Assembly: GCF_001984175.1 (NCBI RefSeq)
Contig: NZ_MTQP01000026.1
Span: 1-32,792, forward strand
Length of the DNA: 32,792 bases
Source: Saccharothrix sp. ALI-22-I
Lineage (GTDB): Bacteria > Actinomycetota > Actinomycetes > Mycobacteriales > Pseudonocardiaceae
Direction of reading: 5' to 3'
The translations under genes and the position numbers were made by a program. Of this stretch, positions 23,024 through 29,472 are shown piece after piece; positions within the stretch are counted from its first letter, which is position 1, and every line of letters starts with the position of its first letter. The notes under the pieces are model-generated. The model saw nothing but the letters and a program-made list of their open reading frames with translations, ran no database searches and was not told where the DNA came from.

Positions 23024-23039
23024 CGAAGGTCTCCTTCGA
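23023..23039 (-). promoter_or_regulatory. Small hairpin covering the P450 ribosome-binding site
   Basis: The P450 leader contains a perfect 7-bp inverted repeat with a 3-base loop (tcgaagg-tct-ccttcga on the plus strand). In the mRNA the stem includes the AAGGAG ribosome-binding sequence and the first base of the AUG, so folding could lower translation of the P450 and its coupled ferredoxin. Confidence 0.5.
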
Positions 23040-23048
23040 AAAGATTCC

Positions 23049-23077
23049 CGATTCGCGGCCGACGTTAGGGCGAATCG
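23049..23077. promoter_or_regulatory. Inverted repeat, candidate operator in the divergent P450/SnoaL promoter
   Basis: Perfect 8-bp arms cgattcgc and gcgaatcg are separated by 13 bases, so half-site centres are 21 bp apart, two helical turns. This spacing suits a dimeric regulator. It lies in the 164-bp gap between the P450 and the first SnoaL-like gene. The binding protein is unknown. Confidence 0.5.
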
Positions 23078-23187
23078 TTCACACGACACCCAGAGGTCGG
23101 TCACCGCACGGTCATCGACGCACGTCGTGTACTGCCGATTACCGGCGTGTGGAACGGCCGGTGACACCCCGCCCGAAAGCTGGGCGC

Positions 23188-23586
23188 ATGACCAGCAGGT
23201 TGGAAGAATTCGAACTCACCGGCGACGCGACCAGGCAGACAGAGCTGTACGTGCGCGCGTTCAACTCCGGAAATGTCGAGTGGGTGCACAGCCTCTACAC
23301 CGAGGACGCGGTCGCGGTGTGGGAGCCGGGTAAGCCGCTGACCGGCGAGGCGCACCGCCGCAACGTCGAGGAGGCCATCGCCCGCGGCGCCTCCATGCAG
23401 GCCAAGACGCGACACGCGTTCGTCACCGGCGACACGGCGCTGCTGATCGTCGACTGGACCATGGACGCCACCAACGAGGAGGGCGTGGTCGAGCACCTGT
23501 CCGGCGTGGGTGTCGACGTGCTGCGGCTCGGCGAGGACGGCAAGTGGCGGTACGCGATCGACGACCCGTACGGCGAGGAGAAGTGA
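23188..23586 (+). CDS. SnoaL-like / NTF2-fold protein (first of two paralogues)
   Basis: A 132-residue NTF2-like alpha+beta barrel protein. The pattern is typical of the SnoaL and DUF4440-like groups: a helical start with ELYVRAFNSGN, LYTEDAVAVWEPGKPLTGEAHRRN, a strand near residues 70-90 (RHAFVTGDTALLIVDWTM) and the closing GVDVLRLGEDGKWRYAIDDP. Family members act as polyketide cyclases, hydroxylases, epoxide hydrolases or pyran synthases, or bind small ligands. It is the first gene of a three-gene plus-strand operon; its stop is only two bases from the start of the flavin monooxygenase. The paralogue at 24773-25189 shares the LTGD...FNSG...LY..DA....EPLTGEA.R framework. Exact chemistry is unknown. 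Confidence 0.9.
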   Translation: MTSRLEEFELTGDATRQTELYVRAFNSGNVEWVHSLYTEDAVAVWEPGKPLTGEAHRRNVEEAIARGASMQAKTRHAFVTGDTALLIVDWTMDATNEEGVVEHLSGVGVDVLRLGEDGKWRYAIDDPYGEEK

Positions 23587-23588
23587 CC

Positions 23589-24758
23589 ATGACCCAGGAC
23601 TCACGTTCGGTGCTGGACGCGGTGCGGGACCTCGTACCCGTGCTGCGCAAGAACGGCCAGCAGGCCGACGAGGACCGCTGGCTGCCGGAGGAGAACATCG
23701 CGCTGCTGGAGGCGGCCGGTGTGTGGCGCATGTCGGTGCCCAAGCGGTTCGGCGGCCTGGAGATGGCGTTGGCCGACCAGGTCGAGGTGATCACCGAGAT
23801 CTCCCGCGGCTGCGGCACCACGGGCTGGGTGACCGGCGTGTACGTCGGCAGCGCGTGGGCCGCGACGCTGTACCCGGACCGGACGCAGGCCGAGGTGTTC
23901 GCCGACGGCTCGGTGCGGATCTCCATCGGTTTCGCGCCGACCGGCAAGGTGACCAGGACCGACGGCGGCTGGATCCTCAACGGCCAGTGGCGGTTCAACT
24001 CCGGTTCCAAGGGCGCGCACTACAACATGGCCGCCGCGGTGTACGAGACCGAGGACGGCGGGCACGGCGAGGTCCTGTGCCTGGTGCCGATCCGGGAATT
24101 CACCTTCGTGGACGACTGGCACGTGATGGGCGGCTCGGGCACGGGCAGCGTCACGACCGTCGCCAAGGACGTGTTCGTGCCCGACCACTACGCGGTGGAC
24201 TTCGAGCCGCTGATGGTCAGCGACACCCCGGACCGCACCAACGGCGGCGCGGACGGCCGCAACTACGCGCTGCTGGCGCTGGTCCTGGCGGGTGGCGCGG
24301 CCACGTCGCTGGGCATCGCCAAGGCGGCCTACGAGCTGTTCCTGGAGCGGCTGCCCGGACGGGCGATCACGTACACGCCGTGGGAGGACCAGAAGCAGCA
24401 CCCGGTCACCCAGATCCAGGTCGCCACGGCCCGCAACAAGATCGACGCGGCGGAGGCGTTGTCCCGCGGCTACCTGAAGATGCTCCAGGACCGGGCCGAC
24501 GCGGGCGTGCAGCCGACGGACGAGGAGAAGGCGATCGTCCGCGGCCAGACCGGGTTCATCCACCAGCAGGCCAAAGAGGCCGTGGAGCTGCTCTACACGC
24601 TCAGCGGCGGCTCGGTGATCCAGCGCAGCGTGCCGTTCCAGCGGTTCTACCGCGACATGCTCGCCTTCACCCAGCACGCGCTGGTGAACACGAACGTCAA
24701 CCTCGAAATCCAGGGCCGCGTGCTGCTCGGCCTGGACCCCGCCACCCCGTACCTGTGA
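23589..24758 (+). CDS. Group D flavin-dependent monooxygenase (acyl-CoA dehydrogenase fold)
   Basis: A 389-residue protein of the acyl-CoA dehydrogenase superfamily, resembling HsaA/HpaB-type and natural-product group D monooxygenases more than true dehydrogenases. Visible features: N-terminal helical domain with RFGGLEMALADQVEVI, the middle domain ISIGFAPTGKVTRTDGGWILNGQWRFNSGS, the DDWHVMGGSGTGSVTT flavin-contact loop, and a C-terminal four-helix bundle (about 230-389) with GFIHQQAKEAVELLYTLSGG. Such enzymes take reduced flavin from a separate reductase and hydroxylate carbon or nitrogen. The flavin reductase at 25247-25750 is the obvious partner. A GAGGAGAAG ribosome-binding site lies at the end of the preceding gene. 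It sits between two SnoaL-like genes, implying a joint oxidation and rearrangement or cyclisation step. Confidence 0.9.
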   Translation: MTQDSRSVLDAVRDLVPVLRKNGQQADEDRWLPEENIALLEAAGVWRMSVPKRFGGLEMALADQVEVITEISRGCGTTGWVTGVYVGSAWAATLYPDRTQAEVFADGSVRISIGFAPTGKVTRTDGGWILNGQWRFNSGSKGAHYNMAAAVYETEDGGHGEVLCLVPIREFTFVDDWHVMGGSGTGSVTTVAKDVFVPDHYAVDFEPLMVSDTPDRTNGGADGRNYALLALVLAGGAATSLGIAKAAYELFLERLPGRAITYTPWEDQKQHPVTQIQVATARNKIDAAEALSRGYLKMLQDRADAGVQPTDEEKAIVRGQTGFIHQQAKEAVELLYTLSGGSVIQRSVPFQRFYRDMLAFTQHALVNTNVNLEIQGRVLLGLDPATPYL

Positions 24759-24772
24759 GAGGAGTCCGCCCG

Positions 24773-25189
24773 ATGACCGCGATCGCGATCGACCACGACA
24801 AGCCGGACCTGACCGGTGACACCGAGACGCAGAACGACATCTTCCTGCAAGTGTTCAACTCCGGTGACGGCGCGCTGTTCGACCGGCTGTACCGGGACGA
24901 CGCCATCTCGAACTTCTCCGGCGAGCCGCTGACCGGTGAGGCGCGGCGCAAGTTCTTCGTCGAGTTCATCGGCGCCAAGCCGGTGCTGGAGGCGCGGGTG
25001 ACGCACTCCTACGTCGCGGGTGACGTGGCGCTGATCGGCGTGGACTTCAGCGTCAAGGGCACCGGCCCGGACGGGCAGCCGTTCACCATCGAGGGCAAGT
25101 GCACCGACGTGCTGCGCCGGGTGGAGGACGGCCGGTGGCTGATGGCGGTCGACCGCCCGGTGGCGGCCGGCGGCCTGCTGCCCGAGTGA
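24773..25189 (+). CDS. SnoaL-like / NTF2-fold protein (second of two paralogues)
   Basis: A 138-residue NTF2-fold protein, third gene of the plus-strand operon, starting at ATG 24773 with GAGAGGAG about seven to ten bases upstream and 14 bases after the monooxygenase stop. It has the same framework as the first paralogue: LTGDTETQ, VFNSGDG, LYRDDAISNFSGEPLTGEARRK, THSYVAGDVALIGVDFSVKG, and a last strand VLRRVEDGRWLMAVDRP. It differs in the cavity-lining middle strands, so the pair may act on different intermediates or form a heteromer. A strong terminator follows 14 bases after its stop. Confidence 0.9.
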   Translation: MTAIAIDHDKPDLTGDTETQNDIFLQVFNSGDGALFDRLYRDDAISNFSGEPLTGEARRKFFVEFIGAKPVLEARVTHSYVAGDVALIGVDFSVKGTGPDGQPFTIEGKCTDVLRRVEDGRWLMAVDRPVAAGGLLPE

Positions 25190-25203
25190 CCTCGGCACGA
25201 AAC

Positions 25204-25237
25204 GGAGCCCCGACCCGGTCCAGCGGGTCGGGGCTCC
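25204..25237. terminator. Bidirectional hairpin terminator
   Basis: A perfect 13-bp inverted repeat (ggagccccgaccc and its complement) with an 8-base loop, followed on the plus strand by ttctt, lies between the end of the SnoaL/monooxygenase operon and the end of the convergent flavin reductase gene. Confidence 0.88.
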
Positions 25238-25246
25238 TTCTTGTCG

Positions 25247-25750
25247 CTAGCCGGCGGTCCGGTGGAACTTCCCACCCTGATAGACCATGGACGCCGAGTG
25301 CGGCGATCCCAGTTCGGCGGACAGCACCCGACCCACGAAGATCGAATGCGTACCGCCCTCGTAGTCGTGCGCCAACTCGCACTCCACCCACGCCAGCGCG
25401 CCGTCCAGCAGCGGCGCGCCGGTCGCGGCGCCGGTGCGCACGGCCACCGACGAGAACAGCGCCCCACCGCGCGGGCGGGAGCTGTCCGCGAACCGCCGCG
25501 CCAGGTCCTCCTGGTCCGCGCTGAGCAGCGACACCGCGAAGCGGCCCGCCGCGGTGATCGACCGGTGCATCGTCGCCGTCCGCGCCACGCAGGCCAGCAC
25601 CGTCGGCGGGTCCAGCGACAGCGACGTGAACGCGTTGGCCGTCATCGCGTTCACGTGCTCACCGCCCACGGTCAGCACGACCACCCCGGTGGCGAAGCGG
25701 GACATCACGCCGCGCAGCGACGGCGCCGCGACGGTCTCGGTTTCGGGCAT
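25247..25750 (-). CDS. Flavin reductase (HpaC/ActVB-like, two-component monooxygenase partner)
   Basis: A 167-residue flavin reductase-like protein with the split-barrel FMN-binding fold: RGVMSRFATGVVVLTV, then NAMTANAFTSLSLDPPTVLACV (flavin-contacting), FAVSLLSADQEDLARRFA, and a C-terminal HSIFVGRVLSAEL. It should use NAD(P)H to make free reduced flavin for a monooxygenase; the group D enzyme at 23589-24758 is the only evident client in the window. The start ATG 25750 has CAGGAG seven bases upstream. It is the last gene of the sigma factor-DinB-reductase operon, 30 bases after the DinB gene, so the reductase is on a different transcript from its presumed partner. Confidence 0.93.
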   Translation of the reverse strand: MPETETVAAPSLRGVMSRFATGVVVLTVGGEHVNAMTANAFTSLSLDPPTVLACVARTATMHRSITAAGRFAVSLLSADQEDLARRFADSSRPRGGALFSSVAVRTGAATGAPLLDGALAWVECELAHDYEGGTHSIFVGRVLSAELGSPHSASMVYQGGKFHRTAG

Positions 25751-25780
25751 ACGGCACTCCTGAAGTCCGGGAACGGACGC

Positions 25781-26446
25781 CTATGACGTCTCGCTGAACC
25801 GATCCTCGCAAGCACCGGTCACTGCCGGTCCACCGTCGGTTCCCTGCTCCCGGCACCACACCACCGGCCGCCGGCCGAGGAACGCGACCAGCCGGTCGCT
25901 GGCGCACGCCCAGTCGGGGCACACCACCTCCGGCCCGAACTGCGGGTGCCGCGGCAACGGCATCACCAGCCGTGCCACGGCGAGCAGGTCGACCGCCAGG
26001 TCGCGCGGGATCACCGCGGGCAGGTCGCACGACCGCGCCACGTCCCAGCCGTGCACCGCGATCTCCAACGCGCCGGTGTTCGCCAGCACCATGCCGCGCA
26101 CCGGGTACCTGCCGACCACGACGGTCGAGTCGTAGCCCGGCTCGTCCCACGCGTCGAGCAGCAGCGCGCTCTCCCGTTCGAACGTCCGCAGCACGTCGTG
26201 CACCTCGGCCGGGTCCGGTGACAGCGGCTCCGGGAACACGCACTCCTGCTCGATCGCCTCCCGCAGCGCCACCACCGACTCGTTCACGTGCCACAGCAGT
26301 TCCAGCAGGTCCCACCGCCCACACGGGGTCGGCCGCACCAACTGCGGCCGCCGCACCTGCGCGGTGACGTCGCGCGCGTAACGGGTAGCGCGTTCGAGCA
26401 GACCCTTCCGCAGGCCGAGGACGGCCAGCGGGTCCGTGCCGTCCAT
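25781..26446 (-). CDS. TIGR03086-like DinB/MDMPI-fold metal-binding protein
   Basis: A 221-residue protein with the mycothiol-dependent maleylpyruvate isomerase N-terminal fold: PTPCGRWDLLELLWHVNESV near residues 38-58 (candidate metal His) and ALEIAVHGWDVARSC near 135-150, the VHGWD motif of the TIGR03086 group. The function of that group is not settled; thiol-dependent transferase or isomerase activity and roles linked to neighbouring regulators have been proposed. Its ATG shares one base with the stop of the sigma factor gene (TGATG), indicating translational coupling, and the flavin reductase follows 30 bases later. It could modulate the sigma factor or handle a thiol adduct; neither can be shown from sequence. 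Confidence 0.85.
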   Translation of the reverse strand: MDGTDPLAVLGLRKGLLERATRYARDVTAQVRRPQLVRPTPCGRWDLLELLWHVNESVVALREAIEQECVFPEPLSPDPAEVHDVLRTFERESALLLDAWDEPGYDSTVVVGRYPVRGMVLANTGALEIAVHGWDVARSCDLPAVIPRDLAVDLLAVARLVMPLPRHPQFGPEVVCPDWACASDRLVAFLGRRPVVWCREQGTDGGPAVTGACEDRFSETS

Positions 26447-27474
26447 CACGCCGAGGTCGCCTCGCCGGGGTAGACCAGCGGGAGTCCGAAGGTGCCGAAC
26501 AGGCTGCGGTCCTCGATGACCTCGATGCGCTCGAACCCGGACGCGGTGATGGTCAGCACGTCGATCGTGTAGGGGCGGAACACGCCGTCGTCGCCCGCCC
26601 GGTACACGCCGAAACCGGGTCTGCCGTTGACCGAGATCGGCACCATCCGGCACTGGCCGACGGCCGGGCAGTGCGCCAGGAACCGCACGATCGCCTCACG
26701 TCCCGCCAGCACCGTGTCCGACGGCCGCCGCTGGCACACCGCGTCCTCGGTGAGCAGGTACACCAGGGCGGTGATGTCGCCGGTCTCGAACGCCGCCGCG
26801 TACTCGGCGAGGAACCCGCGCAGCGTCACGTCGTCCGGCTCGGCCGCGTCCGCCACCGCGGGCGCCTGCGCCAACTGGGCGCGGGCCCGCCGCAGCATGC
26901 TGTGCACGGCCGCGCCGGAGGTGCCGAGCAGGTCGGCGATCTCGTTGGCCTGCCAGCTCAGCACGTCCCGCAGGATCAGCACCGCCCGCTGGCGCGGCGA
27001 CAGGCGCTCCCACACCACCACCAGCGCGCGCTTGCGGTGCTCACGGGTGGCGACGATCACCGCCGGGTCGGTCAGCTCGGCCGCCTCGGCCGCCGTCTCG
27101 CGCACCGTGCGCTGCTCCTGCGGACCACCGGCGGGCCACTGCGCGCCGCCGTCCTGGTCCCGGTCGGACTCGGGGAACCCCGAAGGCACCGGCAGCCGCC
27201 GACGGCTCTCCAGGGCGTTGAGGCACACGTTCGTCGCGATCCGGTACAGCCAGGTGCGCAGCGACGAGCGCCCCTCGAAGTCACCGTAGGAGCGCCAAGC
27301 CCGCAGGAACGTCTCCTGCACCTGGTCCTCGGCGTCGTGCACCGAACCCAGCATGCGGTAGCAGTGCGCCAGCAGCTCGGCCCGGAACGGGTCTGCCAGC
27401 TTGGCGAAGTCCTCCGGACCACCGAGCATCGTGGCGGTCGCCAAGCCCTCTGTCCGGTCGTCGTGACGTGTCAC
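26446..27474 (-). CDS. ECF-type RNA polymerase sigma factor with C-terminal SnoaL-like domain (TIGR02960/SigJ-like)
   Basis: A 342-residue sigma factor. Region 2 holds PFRAELLAHCYRMLGSVHDAEDQVQETFLRAWRSYGDFEGRSSLRTWLYRIATNVCLNALESR. Region 4 follows (LSPRQRAVLILRDVLSWQANEIADLLGTSGAAVHSMLRRARAQL). About residues 215-335 form a SnoaL/NTF2-like domain (RGFLAEYAAAFETGDITALVYLLTEDAV to the YTIDVLTI strand), as in extracytoplasmic-function sigma factors whose activity is controlled by a fused C-terminal domain. I chose GTG 27474 because AGGGGG lies six bases upstream. An in-frame GTG at 27510 is possible if the mRNA is leaderless. No separate anti-sigma gene is visible. It likely drives its own operon, and perhaps the divergent exporter. 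Confidence 0.92.
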   Translation of the reverse strand: MTRHDDRTEGLATATMLGGPEDFAKLADPFRAELLAHCYRMLGSVHDAEDQVQETFLRAWRSYGDFEGRSSLRTWLYRIATNVCLNALESRRRLPVPSGFPESDRDQDGGAQWPAGGPQEQRTVRETAAEAAELTDPAVIVATREHRKRALVVVWERLSPRQRAVLILRDVLSWQANEIADLLGTSGAAVHSMLRRARAQLAQAPAVADAAEPDDVTLRGFLAEYAAAFETGDITALVYLLTEDAVCQRRPSDTVLAGREAIVRFLAHCPAVGQCRMVPISVNGRPGFGVYRAGDDGVFRPYTIDVLTITASGFERIEVIEDRSLFGTFGLPLVYPGEATSA

Positions 27475-27514
27475 CGATCCCCCTGTCCGCGCACAGTTTC
27501 CCTGCCTCACGGAT

Positions 27515-27582
27515 GTAGACCAGCGTAGCGCCGAAAATTCGTCGCGGTCCGGCGACGAATTTTCCGACGGCCCCCGGTCTAC
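27515..27582. promoter_or_regulatory. Concentric double inverted repeat in the divergent sigma factor/exporter promoter
   Basis: Two inverted repeats share one centre (27548.5). Inner arms are 13 bp each (27533-27545 gaaaattcgtcgc and 27552-27564), spacer 6. Outer arms are 7 bp each (27515-27521 gtagacc and 27576-27582 ggtctac). Read outward, each side shows GGTCTAC followed by a GTG start after four bases (sigma side, GTG 27510) or six bases (exporter side, GTG 27589). This suggests two mirror-image promoters with leaderless mRNAs around a central operator. Confidence 0.65.
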
Positions 27583-27588
27583 CCCACT

Positions 27589-29064
27589 GTGTCAGAGCAA
27601 ACGGCCGCTGCGCCTACCGACAACACGACCTCGACCACCCTCGACCCGCGCCGTTGGAAGGCATTGGCCTTGCTGTGCACGGCGTACTTCATGATCATCG
27701 TCGACTCGCAGATCGTCATCCTGGCGCTGCCGTCGATCGAGTCCGAGCTGACGTTCGGCCTCAACGGCTCGCAGTGGGTGATGAGCGCCTACCTGCTCAG
27801 CTTCGGCGGGCTCCTGCTGTTCGGCGGGCGGACCGCCGACCTGCTCGGCGGGCGCAAGATGTTCATGATCGGCACCGCCCTGTTCCTCGTCGCGTCCGTG
27901 GTGTGCGGATTCGCGTGGACCGGCGGCGTGCTGATCGGCGCCCGCGTCGTGCAGGGCGTCGCGGCGGCCATCATGGCCCCCACCGCGATGGCCGTGCTGA
28001 TGGCGACCTTCCCGGAAGGCAAGGAGCGCAACCGCGCCATCGGCGTGTGGACCGGCGTCGGCGCGTTCGGCGCCACCGCCGCCCTGCTCGTCGGCGGCTC
28101 CATCACCCAGGGCCTGGGCTGGGAGTGGATCTTCTTCATCAACATCCCGCTGGCCGGCATCGTGCTGCTGGTCGGCCCGAAGCTGCTGCGCGAGACCGCG
28201 ATCCGCGAGGGCAAGAAGTCCTACGACCCGTTCGGCGCGGTCACCGTGACCGGCGCGCTCGTCCTGCTGGCCTACGCCGTCGTCGAGGCGCCGGTCGTCG
28301 GCTGGGGCTCCGGCCAGACGCTGGGCGTCCTGGCGGGCGCGGTGGTGCTGTTCGCGCTGTTCCTGTTCGCCGAGCGCAGCGCCAAGGCGCCGCTGGTGCC
28401 GCTGCGCGTGTTCCGGCTGCGGTCGCTGGTCAGCGGCAACCTGATGACCATCCTGGTCTCGATGACCATCTACGGCGGCGCGCTGATGATGTCCATCTAC
28501 GCCCAGGAGGTGCTCGGTTACTCGGCCGTCGTGTTCGGCCTGAGCACCGCCATCTACGCGTTCATGTCCGTGGTCGGCTCCAACCTGGCCGGCCCGCTGA
28601 CCACCAAGTTCGGCTACAAGAAGGTGGCCGTGCTCGGCGCGACCGCGCTGTCGGTGGGCGCGTACCTGCTGTCCCGCGTCACCGCCGACGGCAACTACTG
28701 GGCCGACCTGTTCCCGGCCATGGTCGTGTTCGGCTACGGCATCGGCACCACGGTGGTGGCCTCGGCGATCGCCGCGCTGTCCAACGTGCCCGCCAACGAG
28801 TCGGGCCTGGCCTCGGGCATCAACAACTCGGTGTTCCAGATCGGCGCCGCCTTCGGCATCGCGCTGTGCACCACGGTGTCCGTGGCCTACACCGACAGCG
28901 GCGCGGCCGACGCGAAGGTCGGGCTCAACGAGGGCGTGCAGGCCGCGTTCCTCACCGCGTTCGTCTTCGCGGCGGTGTGCCTGGTGATCGCCATCATCCT
29001 GAACCTGGTCCGCGAGCGCTCCACCAAGCCGACGACCACCCCGGTCGTCACCGGCGGGCACTGA
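27589..29064 (+). CDS. MFS drug efflux transporter, DHA2-like (14 TM)
   Basis: A 491-residue integral membrane protein with hydrophobic segments consistent with 14 transmembrane helices, as in QacA/EmrB-type proton antiporters. Visible motifs: first helix WKALALLCTAYFMIIVDSQIVILALP with its Asp, motif A GGRTADLLGGRK between helices 2 and 3, GARVVQGVAAAIMAPTAMAVLM, and the motif-C-like GAFGATAALLVGGSITQGLGWEWIFFINIP. It should export the polyketide or give self-resistance. The GTG start at 27589 has no clear ribosome-binding sequence, which fits a leaderless mRNA from the dyad promoter. It diverges from the sigma factor operon and ends before a strong hairpin. Confidence 0.95.
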   Translation: MSEQTAAAPTDNTTSTTLDPRRWKALALLCTAYFMIIVDSQIVILALPSIESELTFGLNGSQWVMSAYLLSFGGLLLFGGRTADLLGGRKMFMIGTALFLVASVVCGFAWTGGVLIGARVVQGVAAAIMAPTAMAVLMATFPEGKERNRAIGVWTGVGAFGATAALLVGGSITQGLGWEWIFFINIPLAGIVLLVGPKLLRETAIREGKKSYDPFGAVTVTGALVLLAYAVVEAPVVGWGSGQTLGVLAGAVVLFALFLFAERSAKAPLVPLRVFRLRSLVSGNLMTILVSMTIYGGALMMSIYAQEVLGYSAVVFGLSTAIYAFMSVVGSNLAGPLTTKFGYKKVAVLGATALSVGAYLLSRVTADGNYWADLFPAMVVFGYGIGTTVVASAIAALSNVPANESGLASGINNSVFQIGAAFGIALCTTVSVAYTDSGAADAKVGLNEGVQAAFLTAFVFAAVCLVIAIILNLVRERSTKPTTTPVVTGGH

Positions 29065-29127
29065 CGCCCGTCACCCTCGACACGCGCGGCCACGGTGGTG
29101 CCCCCAGTCACCCCCCGCCGCGCCGCG

Positions 29128-29169
29128 ATGGGTGGGCAAGACCCTTCGAATGGGGTCTTGCCCACCCAT
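29128..29169 (+). terminator. Long perfect hairpin terminator after the exporter gene
   Basis: A 17-bp perfect inverted repeat (atgggtgggcaagaccc and its complement) with an 8-base loop starts 63 bases after the transporter stop. There is no T tract after it, which is common for actinomycete terminators. Confidence 0.88.
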
Positions 29170-29472
29170 ACCCTCGTACCGAGATAATGACAGATCCGTT
29201 CAATCAACTGATTCATCGCGGCTGTTCACGGTTTAATCAGTCCGCTGGACGGACTATGCGACACCCGTCCGGGCGGTGATACGCTGGTGATGGATCTGGG
29301 GAGGATCGGGCGGAACTGGGGATGCCCGACGGAGATCGTGTTTTTCGGGAAACCGCAGTACACGCATGATTCGGCGTGCCAACACCTGACAGCGGCATCC
29401 AATCAGTCCGGCGGTTTCCGGTCGCACGGGATGTCGACGAGGTCATAAGCGCATGCCACTACCACTGGGGGT
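29170..29472 (+). promoter_or_regulatory. Upstream region of the SARP gene with repeated AATCAGT motifs
   Basis: This gene-free stretch is poorer in GC than its surroundings. AATCAGT occurs at 29235-29241 and 29401-29407, both followed by CCG, and inverted at 29207-29213 within a small palindrome (aatca-ac-tgatt, 29202-29213). A further inverted repeat, agtccg-ctgga-cggact, lies at 29239-29255. GGTGAT is repeated 11 bp apart at 29275-29280 and 29286-29291, one helical turn, the spacing known for SARP sites. No open reading frame here is convincing. Confidence 0.5.

Noticed and set aside
26446..26653. Longer start (26653) for the DinB/MDMPI gene next to the sigma factor
   Set aside because: The extra N-terminus is Arg-rich and lies within the sigma factor gene; ATG 26446 gives a normal family start and a TGATG coupling.
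27592..29061. Minus-strand 489-codon frame opposite the transporter
   Set aside because: The composition is His/Asp/Gln/Arg-rich without motifs, while the plus strand encodes an obvious membrane transporter.
29237..29446. Small minus-strand frame in the SARP upstream region
   Set aside because: I saw no recognisable fold or clear ribosome-binding site, and it overlaps the likely promoter of the SARP gene.
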